A program made the position numbers and the translations under genes. Below the pieces are notes generated by a model that ran no database searches, had not been told where the DNA came from, and saw only the letters and a program-made list of their open reading frames with translations. Of a DNA stretch of 55,953 bases, positions 40,328 through 48,414 are shown piece after piece (position 1 is the first letter of the stretch; each line of letters opens with the position of its first letter). Source of the DNA: a virus; the IMG/VR virus record IMGVR_UViG_3300032307_000533, positions 1-55,953 of that record; one strand, written 5' to 3'.

Positions 40328-40875
40328 TGCTAGAATTGGGTAAAGATATTGAGGAGAAATTATTAAAGATATACGCTGATAATGGTGTTATGTTAGAGGG
40401 TAATATTCTTAAATTAATAAAACCAGAAACCAGTGATTTCGCTGAATACCTTAAAACCGCTAGTGAAAAAGATAAAGATAATAGGAGAAAACGCTTAGAC
40501 ATAACCAAACAGATCCAGGCCCAGAATAGGGAACTTATATCTGCTCAAGAAGAGAACATGTCCTTAATGGATGAGTTGAGAGATGCGCTTAAAAAAGCTG
40601 AGGATGCTAAGAACAACGCTGAAAATGATTTAGATCTCCTACAAAAGAAAACCCAATTTGAGTTAATAGGTTCAATCATAAAGGTGGCTTTATGGATAAT
40701 CATTGGTGTTGGTGTTGTTACATCACTACTATATTTCTCGGCTTTAATGACTGGTAAAGACACCAAGATACTAGAGTCTGCTTGGTCCAACATGTTCGGT
40801 ATTTTATTAACAAATTCATTCAGTATTATAGGTACCATAATGGGTGTTAAATACGCATCGAAAGAGGATAAATAA
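40327..40875 (+). CDS. Membrane coiled-coil protein partnered with the two-component system
   Basis: The 182-residue protein has a long charged coiled coil (about residues 60-110) and two transmembrane segments (about 113-141 and 153-173). It is unrecognised. Being the last, overlapping gene of the kinase operon, it may be a sensor input, output, or effector at the membrane. Confidence 0.65.
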   Translation: MLELGKDIEEKLLKIYADNGVMLEGNILKLIKPETSDFAEYLKTASEKDKDNRRKRLDITKQIQAQNRELISAQEENMSLMDELRDALKKAEDAKNNAENDLDLLQKKTQFELIGSIIKVALWIIIGVGVVTSLLYFSALMTGKDTKILESAWSNMFGILLTNSFSIIGTIMGVKYASKEDK

Positions 40876-40895
40876 TCAAACAAAAATATTTTTTT

Positions 40896-40924
40896 AAAGG
40901 GTTAACGAAAGTTAGCCCTTTTTT
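40896..40924 (+). terminator. Intrinsic terminator after the signalling operon
   Basis: AAAGGGTTAAC-GAAA-GTTAGCCCTTT with a T tract. Confidence 0.88.
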
Positions 40925-40925
40925 A

Positions 40926-40957
40926 TTTGGTTGATAAACTTATTTATCTTATCTTTG
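40926..40957 (+). promoter_or_regulatory. Bacteroidota-type promoter
   Basis: TTTG at 40926-40929 and TATCTTTG at 40950-40957. A TTG frame start at 40927 lies in it, so the ATG at 40969 is used. Confidence 0.82.
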
Positions 40958-40968
40958 TAAAAAAGAAT

Positions 40969-41511
40969 ATGGAAAAGGAAATTAAATGGGTATTAGCCCA
41001 ACACGAAGGTACGAATCACATGTATGATAAGTATTTGCCTTATGAGTTTCATTTGCGCATGGTTGCTAACATGGCTAACAAATTTATGTATCTGATGATA
41101 CCTAAGAATTATTTACACCCTGGTAACCAAGATGTTAACGACATTATGCTTGGTGCTTGGGGTCATGACTTAATCGAAGACACTCGTGTTTCTTACAATG
41201 ATGTTAAAGAGGTGTTAGGTCATGATGCTGCTGAAATTATTTATGCGGTCAGCAACGAAAAAGGTAAGAACCGTAAAGAGCGTGCAAACGAAAAATACTA
41301 TGAAGGTATCAGAAACACACCAGGTGCGGTATTTGTGAAATTGTGTGACCGAATTGCTAACGTGCAGTACTCAAAGATGACTGGTAGTCGTATGTTTGAG
41401 ATGTACCGTAAGGAAAATGATGAGTTTATGACTAGACTTGGATACACATTCAACAATAGTCATCAGTGCTCGGAAATGTTTGAATATTTAATTGGATTAT
41501 TTGAGGATTAA
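40969..41511 (+). CDS. HD-domain hydrolase, MESH1/SpoT-like
   Basis: The 180-residue protein has YEFHLRMVANMAN, MLGAWGHDLIEDTRVSYNDVKEV, and FVKLCDRIANVQ. The H..., HD and LCDRIANV pattern matches stand-alone (p)ppGpp hydrolases of the MESH1 type and the SpoT hydrolase domain. It would remove the alarmone and relax the host stringent response during infection. Substrate is inferred. Confidence 0.85.
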   Translation: MEKEIKWVLAQHEGTNHMYDKYLPYEFHLRMVANMANKFMYLMIPKNYLHPGNQDVNDIMLGAWGHDLIEDTRVSYNDVKEVLGHDAAEIIYAVSNEKGKNRKERANEKYYEGIRNTPGAVFVKLCDRIANVQYSKMTGSRMFEMYRKENDEFMTRLGYTFNNSHQCSEMFEYLIGLFED

Positions 41512-41514
41512 GTT

Positions 41515-42258
41515 ATGTTTAAGTTTTATGAAGTTGGTGGTTGCGTCAGAGATGAGATTCTTGGATTGAAATCTAAGGACATCGACTACGTTGCGGTACC
41601 TAGTGACGTATTGTTGAAAGATGTTACTTCGGCACATGATATGTTTGGTATTCTTGAATCCCACCTTGAAGAAGAGGGGTTTGAGTTGTTTTTGGTGACA
41701 CCTGATTGTTTTACCATCAGAGCAAAGTTCCCAAAAGGGCACAAGTATCAGGGTGTTGCTGACTTTGTTATGGCTAGAAAAGAAATTGGTTACGTCCCTG
41801 ACACAAGACAACCCATGGTTGTACCAGGGACTCTGTACGATGATTTAGAGCGTAGAGACTTCACACTCAATGCTTTAGCTAAAGATGAGAATGGTGAAAT
41901 CATTGATTACTTTAACGGTTTGAAAGCGTTAGAATGTGGTGTACTCATAACACCCTTATTGGCTGAGAAAACCATGTTGGATGATCCTTTGAGACTACTC
42001 AGAGCCTTTAGGTTTTCAATCACAAAAGGTTTCGTTATCTCAACACCAATCATGCTAACATGTTCAATGGATAGTGTTGTCGAAAAGTTAGAACAGGTCG
42101 TATCGCAAGAGAGAATCAGAGACGAGGTGTTCAAGATGATGAAACATGACACACTCAAAACACTCGAGTTATTCGAAAAAATTAGAACACTTAACCCAAA
42201 GCTGCTTGAGATCATGTTTGGTCGTGGTATGTGGCTTAAACCAACAACAGAACAATGA
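41515..42258 (+). CDS. CCA-adding enzyme/poly(A) polymerase-like protein
   Basis: The 247-residue protein has FYEVGGCVRDEILGLKSKDIDYVAV (catalytic DxD), LERRDFTLNALAKDENGEIIDYFNG and DDPLRLLRAFRFSI, the head and neck of class II tRNA nucleotidyltransferases. It lacks much of the usual C-terminal body and tail (typical length about 400). It may complete CCA ends for the phage tRNAs and tmRNA that lack them (9324, 9402, 7813), or add other 3' ends. Confidence 0.88.
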   Translation: MFKFYEVGGCVRDEILGLKSKDIDYVAVPSDVLLKDVTSAHDMFGILESHLEEEGFELFLVTPDCFTIRAKFPKGHKYQGVADFVMARKEIGYVPDTRQPMVVPGTLYDDLERRDFTLNALAKDENGEIIDYFNGLKALECGVLITPLLAEKTMLDDPLRLLRAFRFSITKGFVISTPIMLTCSMDSVVEKLEQVVSQERIRDEVFKMMKHDTLKTLELFEKIRTLNPKLLEIMFGRGMWLKPTTEQ

Positions 42259-42659
42259 TGACAATTGAAGAAATAGAAGCATTCTTTGAATCCCCTGAAG
42301 GAAAAGAATCTTTGGAAAAATTTGCGGAGAAACTTAGACAAGAAGATGAGTATAAAGATCGATGGATTGATCGTATGTGGAATCGTATTAAGGATGATAT
42401 TGATGGATCAATAGAACATCTTGATAACTGGTATGGTTCCGATAAATATAGAGATCGTGAATATAGGAGAGGTTATGAACCACGTGAAAAATTATTTTGG
42501 ATTTTACTTGGAGTGGCTGAGAAGTATGGTTCTGAGGTTGGTGATGAGTACGAGCTTTACGCTAATTCATTCACTGGTGAGATGTATAAATTAGGGTCTT
42601 ATTATATTCAAGTAATGTATGGTCAAGGTTCGGTAATTAGGATTGATAAACAAAAATAG
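42255..42659 (+). CDS. Acidic unknown protein, 134 residues
   Basis: A charged helical protein (MTIEEIEAFFESPEGKESLEKFAEKLRQ) with basic patches (YRDREYRRGYEPREKL). Double ATG start overlaps the CCA-like gene. Unknown. Confidence 0.6.
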   Translation: MMTIEEIEAFFESPEGKESLEKFAEKLRQEDEYKDRWIDRMWNRIKDDIDGSIEHLDNWYGSDKYRDREYRRGYEPREKLFWILLGVAEKYGSEVGDEYELYANSFTGEMYKLGSYYIQVMYGQGSVIRIDKQK

Positions 42660-42660
42660 T

Positions 42661-43173
42661 ATGGCAAAGCGCAATAAAATATTTGATATAACGCCCGAAG
42701 AGCGTGAAGAAATCCGCAACGCAAGGATTAAGTGGATCAAAGAGATGACAATGGAATATCAAATCGGGTATTATGTTGGTGAGCAGATCGTCAGGAAGGA
42801 TTTACCCTGTCTTGATGTTGATATGATTCACACTAGTAGGGTGATTACCGTTACGCCAGAAGAGTTTGCTGAAGCTAAAAGATTGAGTGATTTTTGGTAC
42901 GATAACCATAATGAGAAACTACATGGCGTTGAGGACCCTAATTGGCTGGCTCTACGGGATTATCACAAAGAACTTGAGGATAAGTATCTCCCGAAAGTTT
43001 TGACGTGTCATATCGATCCTTTTAACGTTGTTGACATGGAAGAGTTTAAGAGGGGTGTTAGAACGGCTTTGTGGGATTGTGATATGTGTCATTACGATAT
43101 TAGAGAAAACTCTGACATAGATGTCGAATATGATGAAGATTATTATTTCGCAATAATCACATTAAAAAGATAA
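42661..43173 (+). CDS. Unknown protein, 170 residues
   Basis: Begins MAKRNKIFDITPEEREEIRNAR. It contains CHIDPFNVV and DCDMCHYD, possibly metal binding. The frame start at 42643 is a TTG inside the previous gene, so ATG 42661 is used. Unknown. Confidence 0.6.
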   Translation: MAKRNKIFDITPEEREEIRNARIKWIKEMTMEYQIGYYVGEQIVRKDLPCLDVDMIHTSRVITVTPEEFAEAKRLSDFWYDNHNEKLHGVEDPNWLALRDYHKELEDKYLPKVLTCHIDPFNVVDMEEFKRGVRTALWDCDMCHYDIRENSDIDVEYDEDYYFAIITLKR

Positions 43174-43177
43174 AAAA

Positions 43178-43209
43178 TTTGGTTTTGTAAAAACTATTAA
43201 CTATTATTA
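43178..43209 (+). promoter_or_regulatory. Weak promoter
   Basis: TTTG at 43178-43181 and TATTATTA at 43202-43209 keep the common spacing, but the -7 box is poor. Confidence 0.35.
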
Positions 43210-43224
43210 TAAAAATTTAATAAA

Positions 43225-43923
43225 ATGATAAGTACACCACTAGACAAGATCCTTTTCATGGATATCGAAACCGTAGGTTGCGATGCTACCTACAAAAAAT
43301 TACAGAAGTCGAACAAAGAATTGGCATTCCAATTCGGTTTGTACGAGGACCACTTCAAGAAAAAATACGCTGAAGAAGCGGATAGCACACTCGAACAAAT
43401 ATTTGTGAACAAAGCCGCGTTAACACCTGAGTTTGCAAAGATTGTTTGTGTTAGCTTTGCTTTTATCGTGGGTGGTGAAGTAAGGGTACAATCATTCTCT
43501 GGTGAAGATGAGAAGGTTATCCTTGAAGGTGTTAAAGATATCATGGAGCGTGTACATGCGAAGGGTTACACTCTTTGTGGACACAACCTTAAAAACTTTG
43601 ACATCCCTATGCTTGAGAAGCGTATGATTATTAATGGGATGTCCTTACCGAAGATCTTGCCGACCTACGATACAAAACCTTGGGACATGAAAGTCATCGA
43701 CACCAAAGAGATTTGGGCTTGCGGTGCATTTGGTTCTATCGGTACATTGGAATTGATGTGCGTTAGTCTTGGTATCGAGTCACCAAAGAACATGGAAGTT
43801 ACAGGTAACAAAGTTCACGAAGCTTACTGGACTAAAAAAGATATTGACGGTATTACAGACTACTGTGAGAAAGATACTGTAACGTTGGTTGAGGTCTTGA
43901 TGAAACTTAAGGCTTTAAAATAA
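43225..43923 (+). CDS. PolB-type 3'-5' exonuclease
   Basis: The 232-residue protein has ILFMDIETVGCD (Exo I), GHNLKNFDIPMLEKR (Exo II) and ITDYCEKDTVTLVEVL (Exo III YxxxD). This is the stand-alone exonuclease related to the proofreading domain of family B DNA polymerases. It could trim DNA or RNA 3' ends. Confidence 0.88.
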   Translation: MISTPLDKILFMDIETVGCDATYKKLQKSNKELAFQFGLYEDHFKKKYAEEADSTLEQIFVNKAALTPEFAKIVCVSFAFIVGGEVRVQSFSGEDEKVILEGVKDIMERVHAKGYTLCGHNLKNFDIPMLEKRMIINGMSLPKILPTYDTKPWDMKVIDTKEIWACGAFGSIGTLELMCVSLGIESPKNMEVTGNKVHEAYWTKKDIDGITDYCEKDTVTLVEVLMKLKALK

Positions 43924-44382
43924 ATGGGTTACGTAAAAAAGTTTAAGGTTGTTGAGGATAAATTCGCCGCTGTAATAAAACAGTTGGGTGAGGTTGCGCC
44001 CTCAACAACCGAACAAGATATAAACGAACACTGGGATGTCAAACTAGATATTAAGTTTGATGTGAAAGCTGTTAAGAAAGTCAACCGATCTGATGGTGAG
44101 ACTGACGAAACAATTCACTGGGTTGAACTTATTAACGTTAGAGGTAACAGAGGTTGGTTGTATGGTGAAGCAGATTATTTCGCGTTTGAGTTAGATGACT
44201 ATTGGGTAATCGTTAATAAACAAATACTACAAACCTTTATCGCTAAGAAGTGTGCTAAGAAGGAGAAGAGTGACACCCCAGCTTTGTATAAGATATACAA
44301 TAGGAAAGATCGCTTAGATGCGATAACACTTGTTAAGACAATTGATCTGATGTACCTAGCCGAACAAGTAATTGAAAAGTAA
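43924..44382 (+). CDS. Possible PD-(D/E)xK nuclease-like protein
   Basis: The 152-residue protein has HWDVKLDIKFDVKAVKK followed by WVELINVRGNRGWLYGEADYFAFEL, a D...DVK pattern that may be a restriction-fold core. It follows the exonuclease gene directly, so a joint nuclease role is possible. Not confirmed. Confidence 0.6.
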   Translation: MGYVKKFKVVEDKFAAVIKQLGEVAPSTTEQDINEHWDVKLDIKFDVKAVKKVNRSDGETDETIHWVELINVRGNRGWLYGEADYFAFELDDYWVIVNKQILQTFIAKKCAKKEKSDTPALYKIYNRKDRLDAITLVKTIDLMYLAEQVIEK

Positions 44383-44383
44383 T

Positions 44384-44743
44384 ATGAAATACGAAAAATG
44401 TGATTGTGGTAAGAAAGCTGTTTGGGTGTACATGCCAGGTTATGCTGGCGGTGCAAACCCATACCACTGTGATGATTGTGTTATTGATCCAGATAATAAA
44501 ATCGGTTGTTCATGCAACTGGCGCTACGGTAAGGAACAGGAAGGTTTACCAATAGATTTACCCGAAGGTGTTGAAGGTGTTGACTGGGCTTGGGTTGAAC
44601 ACCCTGGGGATGAACATGTCGATAAGATCACCAAAGAGGATGATGGGTATTGGCAATACTTGGATGAAAGAGGTAGACCATACCCTTGTGCTGAGTATGA
44701 CTACGATGAAGATGGTTTTGAATTAGATGAAGAAAATGAGTAA
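44384..44743 (+). CDS. Acidic zinc-finger-like protein, 119 residues
   Basis: Starts KYEKCDCGKKAVW with CxC and later CDDC and CSC, a zinc-ribbon-like arrangement, ending in a long acidic tail. ATG 44384 is used over an upstream TTG. Unknown function. Confidence 0.62.
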   Translation: MKYEKCDCGKKAVWVYMPGYAGGANPYHCDDCVIDPDNKIGCSCNWRYGKEQEGLPIDLPEGVEGVDWAWVEHPGDEHVDKITKEDDGYWQYLDERGRPYPCAEYDYDEDGFELDEENE

Positions 44744-45134
44744 ATTAAATATAGCAATCATTGCACACGATGGTAAAAAAGCTGACATGGTTTCATTTAT
44801 AATGAAACGGTTAGATTTTTTTGGTAACCACACTAACATATACGCAACAGGTACAACAGGTAAACACGTTGAGCATGCTGGGTTAACAAACGTCACCAAA
44901 CTAAACTCTGGCCCAATGGGTGGTGATGCTGAGATAGCTGCAATGATTGTCAATAAACAAATTGACGGGGTTGTATTCTTTATCGATCCACTCGAAGCTC
45001 ATCCGCATCAGGTTGATGTTAACATGCTACTTAGAATTTGCATACTACATAATACACCGCTAGCCGTAAACTATGCCAGTGCGTCTTTGATGGTTAGGTA
45101 TTATGAACAATCAGTTTTAAATAAAAATCTATAA
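44736..45134 (+). CDS. mgsA: Methylglyoxal synthase
   Basis: The 132-residue protein matches MgsA: IAIIAHDGKKADMVSFI, IYATGTTGKHVEHAG, KLNSGPMGGDAEIAAMI, VFFIDPLEAHPHQVDVNMLLRIC and VNYASASLM. The Asp and His that drive dihydroxyacetone phosphate to methylglyoxal are present. A phage methylglyoxal synthase is surprising. It could divert glycolysis, release phosphate or poison the host. ATG 44736 or an in-frame one at 44727 may start it. Confidence 0.9.
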   Translation: MSKLNIAIIAHDGKKADMVSFIMKRLDFFGNHTNIYATGTTGKHVEHAGLTNVTKLNSGPMGGDAEIAAMIVNKQIDGVVFFIDPLEAHPHQVDVNMLLRICILHNTPLAVNYASASLMVRYYEQSVLNKNL

Positions 45135-45136
45135 AT

Positions 45137-45253
45137 ATGGGAAGTATAAACTCAGACGCGCTGATAGCCATTGGTACAGTCGTATTAATTGGGCTAGGTT
45201 TATTGATATCGATCATTAAACACAATCACGAAAATAAGAAAAATAAAAAGTAA
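45137..45253 (+). CDS. Tiny membrane protein, 38 residues
   Basis: ATG 45137 encodes a short product with one hydrophobic helix (LIAIGTVVLIGLGLLISII) and a Lys/Asn tail. It lies two bases after mgsA. Unknown. Confidence 0.55.
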   Translation: MGSINSDALIAIGTVVLIGLGLLISIIKHNHENKKNKK

Positions 45254-45257
45254 ATTA

Positions 45258-45289
45258 TTTGTTTATTAAATTAATTTACATTAAGTTTG
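45258..45289 (+). promoter_or_regulatory. Promoter for the NAD+/nucleotide operon
   Basis: TTTG at 45258-45261 and TAAGTTTG at 45282-45289, 16 bases before the start at 45306. Confidence 0.8.
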
Positions 45290-45305
45290 CGATCTAATAA
45301 AGAAT

Positions 45306-46277
45306 ATGGCAGAAACACTAAACCTAGTAAACCCCAACGACATATTTACATTCAAGTATGAAATTAGTCGTTTCCCTGATGGTCAACAATCGTTGAGATT
45401 GATTGAAGATGGGTACAATACATTCCAATCGCTTAGAGATTCTGATCAAGCGCATGGTATTACGCTTAAATCAAGATTGAATACCTTCAGCGATCTTGAA
45501 CTTATCATCTGTGCAACACAAGCATTGAAAGAGGTTGGTGTTAAAAACATTGAGCTTTACATACCATATTGTATTGGTGCTAGAAGTGATCGCAAGTTTA
45601 TGGAAGGTGGGATCAATTATGTTAAGACAGTAATCGCACCAATCATTAACTCGCAAGGTTACAGCAAAGTAACAATTCTTGATCCGCATTCGGACGTACT
45701 AGAAGCATGTATTAATAACTTCGAAAAAATAGATAACATCGATCTTGTTTCATTTGCTTTAGTAGATTACTTCTTATCAAAAGGCTTTGAAACTTGGAGT
45801 GCAGAGAATTTTGAAAATGTTCGATTCATCTCTCCTGATGCTGGTGCGTTAAAGAAAGTGTTTCATGTTGCTGAAGCGGTTAAATACAGAAACGAAGTTA
45901 TCATCGCATCTAAACATCGCAACCTTGAAACAGGTAAGATTGATTACACCAATGTACCTATGTCAGTGCATGATGCTGATAAGGATGTGTTTATCATTGA
46001 TGACATTTGTGATGGTGGTAGAACATTCATTGAGATAGCTAAGGCGGTTGATGAGGTTAGAAAACTATCAAGTTCAGTTAAACGTGAAAACTACGGTAAG
46101 AACTACCTGATTGTCACTCACGGTATCTTCAGCTTTGGTTTTGATTTCTTAGTACAACACTTTGATGGTATCTACTGTACCAATAGTGTTAAAGATATTC
46201 AAGATGGGACCATTGTAGACACGTTCTCAAGACACAAAACAATTCATTCATTAGTAAAACAACAAAACGTATTTTAA
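45306..46277 (+). CDS. PRPP-synthetase-like enzyme (candidate ADPR-PP synthetase)
   Basis: The 323-residue protein has the PRPP synthetase plan: FPDGQQSLRL, YIPYCIGARSDRKF, LDPHSDVLEA, ISPDAGALKKV and the PRPP-binding loop FIIDDICDGGRTF near residue 230. It may make PRPP from ribose-5-phosphate and ATP. Because a Nampt-like gene lies 0.6 kb downstream, it may instead be Adps, which makes ADPR pyrophosphate in the phage NARP1 NAD+ reconstitution pathway. Sequence alone does not separate the two. Confidence 0.88.
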   Translation: MAETLNLVNPNDIFTFKYEISRFPDGQQSLRLIEDGYNTFQSLRDSDQAHGITLKSRLNTFSDLELIICATQALKEVGVKNIELYIPYCIGARSDRKFMEGGINYVKTVIAPIINSQGYSKVTILDPHSDVLEACINNFEKIDNIDLVSFALVDYFLSKGFETWSAENFENVRFISPDAGALKKVFHVAEAVKYRNEVIIASKHRNLETGKIDYTNVPMSVHDADKDVFIIDDICDGGRTFIEIAKAVDEVRKLSSSVKRENYGKNYLIVTHGIFSFGFDFLVQHFDGIYCTNSVKDIQDGTIVDTFSRHKTIHSLVKQQNVF

Positions 46278-46278
46278 T

Positions 46279-46386
46279 ATGGAAAATTTACACCCAGTAG
46301 CCCAAGTAGTGGGTATCATTGTAATCGGCATCTGCGTATGCATCGCGGTTTTAGCTATGTTCACCACCTATTTTGATAAAAGATAA
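46279..46386 (+). CDS. Tiny membrane protein, 35 residues
   Basis: ATG 46279 lies two bases after the PRPP-synthetase-like gene. The product (VVGIIVIGICVCIAVLAMF) is one hydrophobic helix. Unknown. Confidence 0.55.
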   Translation: MENLHPVAQVVGIIVIGICVCIAVLAMFTTYFDKR

Positions 46387-46391
46387 TAAAT

Positions 46392-46802
46392 ATGACACTA
46401 GCAATCGTTTTAACCATCATCATTATTCATTGGATCGCAGATTTTGTTTTCCAAGCTGAAGAATGGGCAACCAACAAGAGTAAAAGTAATACGGCTCTTT
46501 ATAAACACGTACTAACCTACTCAACTTTTTGGTTGTTCGCCTCACCATTCCTATTAGGAACTTCAAGACCAGATGAGACCACTCAATGGTATGTTTATTC
46601 CTCTATTCTATTTTTCCTACTAACATTTTGCTGTCACTTTATCACTGATTACATCACCAGTCGAATCGTGGGACGTAAGTTTGCGAACCAAGAATATGGA
46701 AGTCCGATCCCCAACACAGGTGCCTTTACCGTAATCGGATTTGATCAAGTTTTACACTACGTTCAGTTATTTTTAACTTATTATTTGTTAATCCAAAAAT
46801 AA
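46392..46802 (+). CDS. DUF3307-like membrane protein
   Basis: The 136-residue protein has several transmembrane helices and IHWIADFVFQAEEWATNKSKS and CHFITDYITSRIVG, as in DUF3307 proteins. Its role is unknown, although it lies within the NAD+ operon. Confidence 0.68.
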   Translation: MTLAIVLTIIIIHWIADFVFQAEEWATNKSKSNTALYKHVLTYSTFWLFASPFLLGTSRPDETTQWYVYSSILFFLLTFCCHFITDYITSRIVGRKFANQEYGSPIPNTGAFTVIGFDQVLHYVQLFLTYYLLIQK

Positions 46803-46814
46803 ACAGTAAGTTTG
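46784..46814 (+). promoter_or_regulatory. Internal promoter for the Nampt-like gene
   Basis: TTTG at 46784-46787 and TAAGTTTG at 46807-46814 with one base shorter spacing. A long A-rich leader reaches the start at 46875. Confidence 0.7.
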
Positions 46815-46874
46815 TATTATAATGGTAGATATTTTAAAGATCCGTTAAATAAAAAAAAAATAAAAATCAATAAT

Positions 46875-48413
46875 ATGTTTAAACCAAATTCATTATTCTA
46901 CACAGATGGTTATAAGATTGGCCACAAGAAAATGTTAGCGTCTGGGACAACCCGTTTGTACGGTACTTGGATTCCACGCAGTGTTAAGTACGCGCCAAAA
47001 GGTGTAACTAAGATCGTATCATTCGGACAACAACTGGTTGTTAGGTGGTTGCATGATGAGTTCCAAGAGAACTTCTTTAGCTTACCTGAGCAAGTTGCTG
47101 TTGACTTCGGTAAAGACATGTCAATGTATCTTGGCATGGACTATGATGCGTCTCATTTTGTTGCACTTCACCGTTTAGGTTATTTACCAATCAGAGTTAA
47201 AGCTTTACCTGAAGGTATTGAGACAAATCCAAATGTACCTCACATGACATTCATCAACACTGTTGACGGATTCGCATGGTTGACACTGTACTTGGAGACA
47301 ATCATTAGTTCATTGGCTTGGAAACCATCAACATCAGCTACAACCGCATTACAATACAAACGTAATGTTGTTGAGTGGGTTATGAAAACGGATCCAGCTA
47401 ACGCTTTCTTGATCCCATTCCTTTGTCATGACTTCTCTGCTCGTGGATTGAGTCCATGGGATATGTTGTCAAGTGGCTTGGGTCACGCATCTTCTTTCTT
47501 GGGTTCTGATACAATCATCTGTATCCCAGGTTCACGTTACTATTACAATGAACCAGAAGATCAGGTTGCGATCTGTTCAGTGAACGCATCTGAACACTCA
47601 GTATCAACAACCAAAATCTTTACGGTTGGTGAGCAACAAATGATCGCTGATTGGTTGGTTGATTTCCCTAAAGGAATCTTATCAATCGTATCTGACACGT
47701 TTGACTTGTGGAAGCTGATCACAGAATACTTGCCAGCAAACAAAGAAACTATCATGGCTCGTGATGGTAAGTTGGTTATCCGCCCTGACTCAGGCGACCC
47801 AGTGGATATTATTTGTGGATTGAACTCAAACCCCCCAATTATGATAGATTCAGAATTATTGAAATCGAAAGATGTTCACAATGAACCTAAAGTAAAAGGA
47901 GTAATTGAATTACTTTGGGAAATCTTCGGTGGTACAATCAACGAACAAGGTTACAAAGTTCTTGACCCACACATCGGAGCAATCTACGGTGACTCAATTA
48001 CATTGGACCGCCAAATCCAAATCTACGAAAGATTGGAAGCGAAAGGTTTCGCAGCGACAAATATCGTATTGGGTGTTGGTTCATTCACTTACCAAATGAA
48101 CACCCGTGACACATTAGGTTTTGCCGCCAAAGGTGCTTGGTTTGAGGTTAAGGAACTCGTATCTGGTGATGAGAATAGTGAAGCTTATTACAAAAAGACA
48201 GGTTACGACATTTACAAAGACCCAATCACTGACGATGGAACAAAGAAATCATTAAAAGGTTTAATTTGTGTGACTGAAGACCATGAAGTACTTACACAAT
48301 GTACTTGGGAACAAGAGGCTCAAGGAATCTTACAAACAATCTATGAGGAAGGTCGATTCGATAACCAAACATCGTTAACAAAAGTACGTAATAAATTAAA
48401 TTCAATAAATTAA
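46875..48413 (+). CDS. Nicotinamide phosphoribosyltransferase-like (Nampt/Namat)
   Basis: The 512-residue protein has Nampt landmarks: LFYTDGYKIGHKK, HDFSARGLSPWDMLSSGLGHASSFLGSDT, and VIRPDSGDPVDI, with near-normal length. It would join nicotinamide to a pyrophosphorylated ribose. Next to the PRPP-synthetase-like gene it may be Namat of NARP1, which joins nicotinamide to ADPR-PP and so rebuilds NAD+ consumed by host defences. The alternative is plain NMN synthesis. Start ATG 46875 is used, not the upstream TTG at 46812. Confidence 0.92.
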   Translation: MFKPNSLFYTDGYKIGHKKMLASGTTRLYGTWIPRSVKYAPKGVTKIVSFGQQLVVRWLHDEFQENFFSLPEQVAVDFGKDMSMYLGMDYDASHFVALHRLGYLPIRVKALPEGIETNPNVPHMTFINTVDGFAWLTLYLETIISSLAWKPSTSATTALQYKRNVVEWVMKTDPANAFLIPFLCHDFSARGLSPWDMLSSGLGHASSFLGSDTIICIPGSRYYYNEPEDQVAICSVNASEHSVSTTKIFTVGEQQMIADWLVDFPKGILSIVSDTFDLWKLITEYLPANKETIMARDGKLVIRPDSGDPVDIICGLNSNPPIMIDSELLKSKDVHNEPKVKGVIELLWEIFGGTINEQGYKVLDPHIGAIYGDSITLDRQIQIYERLEAKGFAATNIVLGVGSFTYQMNTRDTLGFAAKGAWFEVKELVSGDENSEAYYKKTGYDIYKDPITDDGTKKSLKGLICVTEDHEVLTQCTWEQEAQGILQTIYEEGRFDNQTSLTKVRNKLNSIN

Positions 48414-48414
48414 A

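Noticed and set aside
46822-46848. Eight-codon leader peptide before the Nampt-like gene
   Set aside because: An ATG frame of eight codons follows the promoter, but nothing else supports regulation by a leader peptide.
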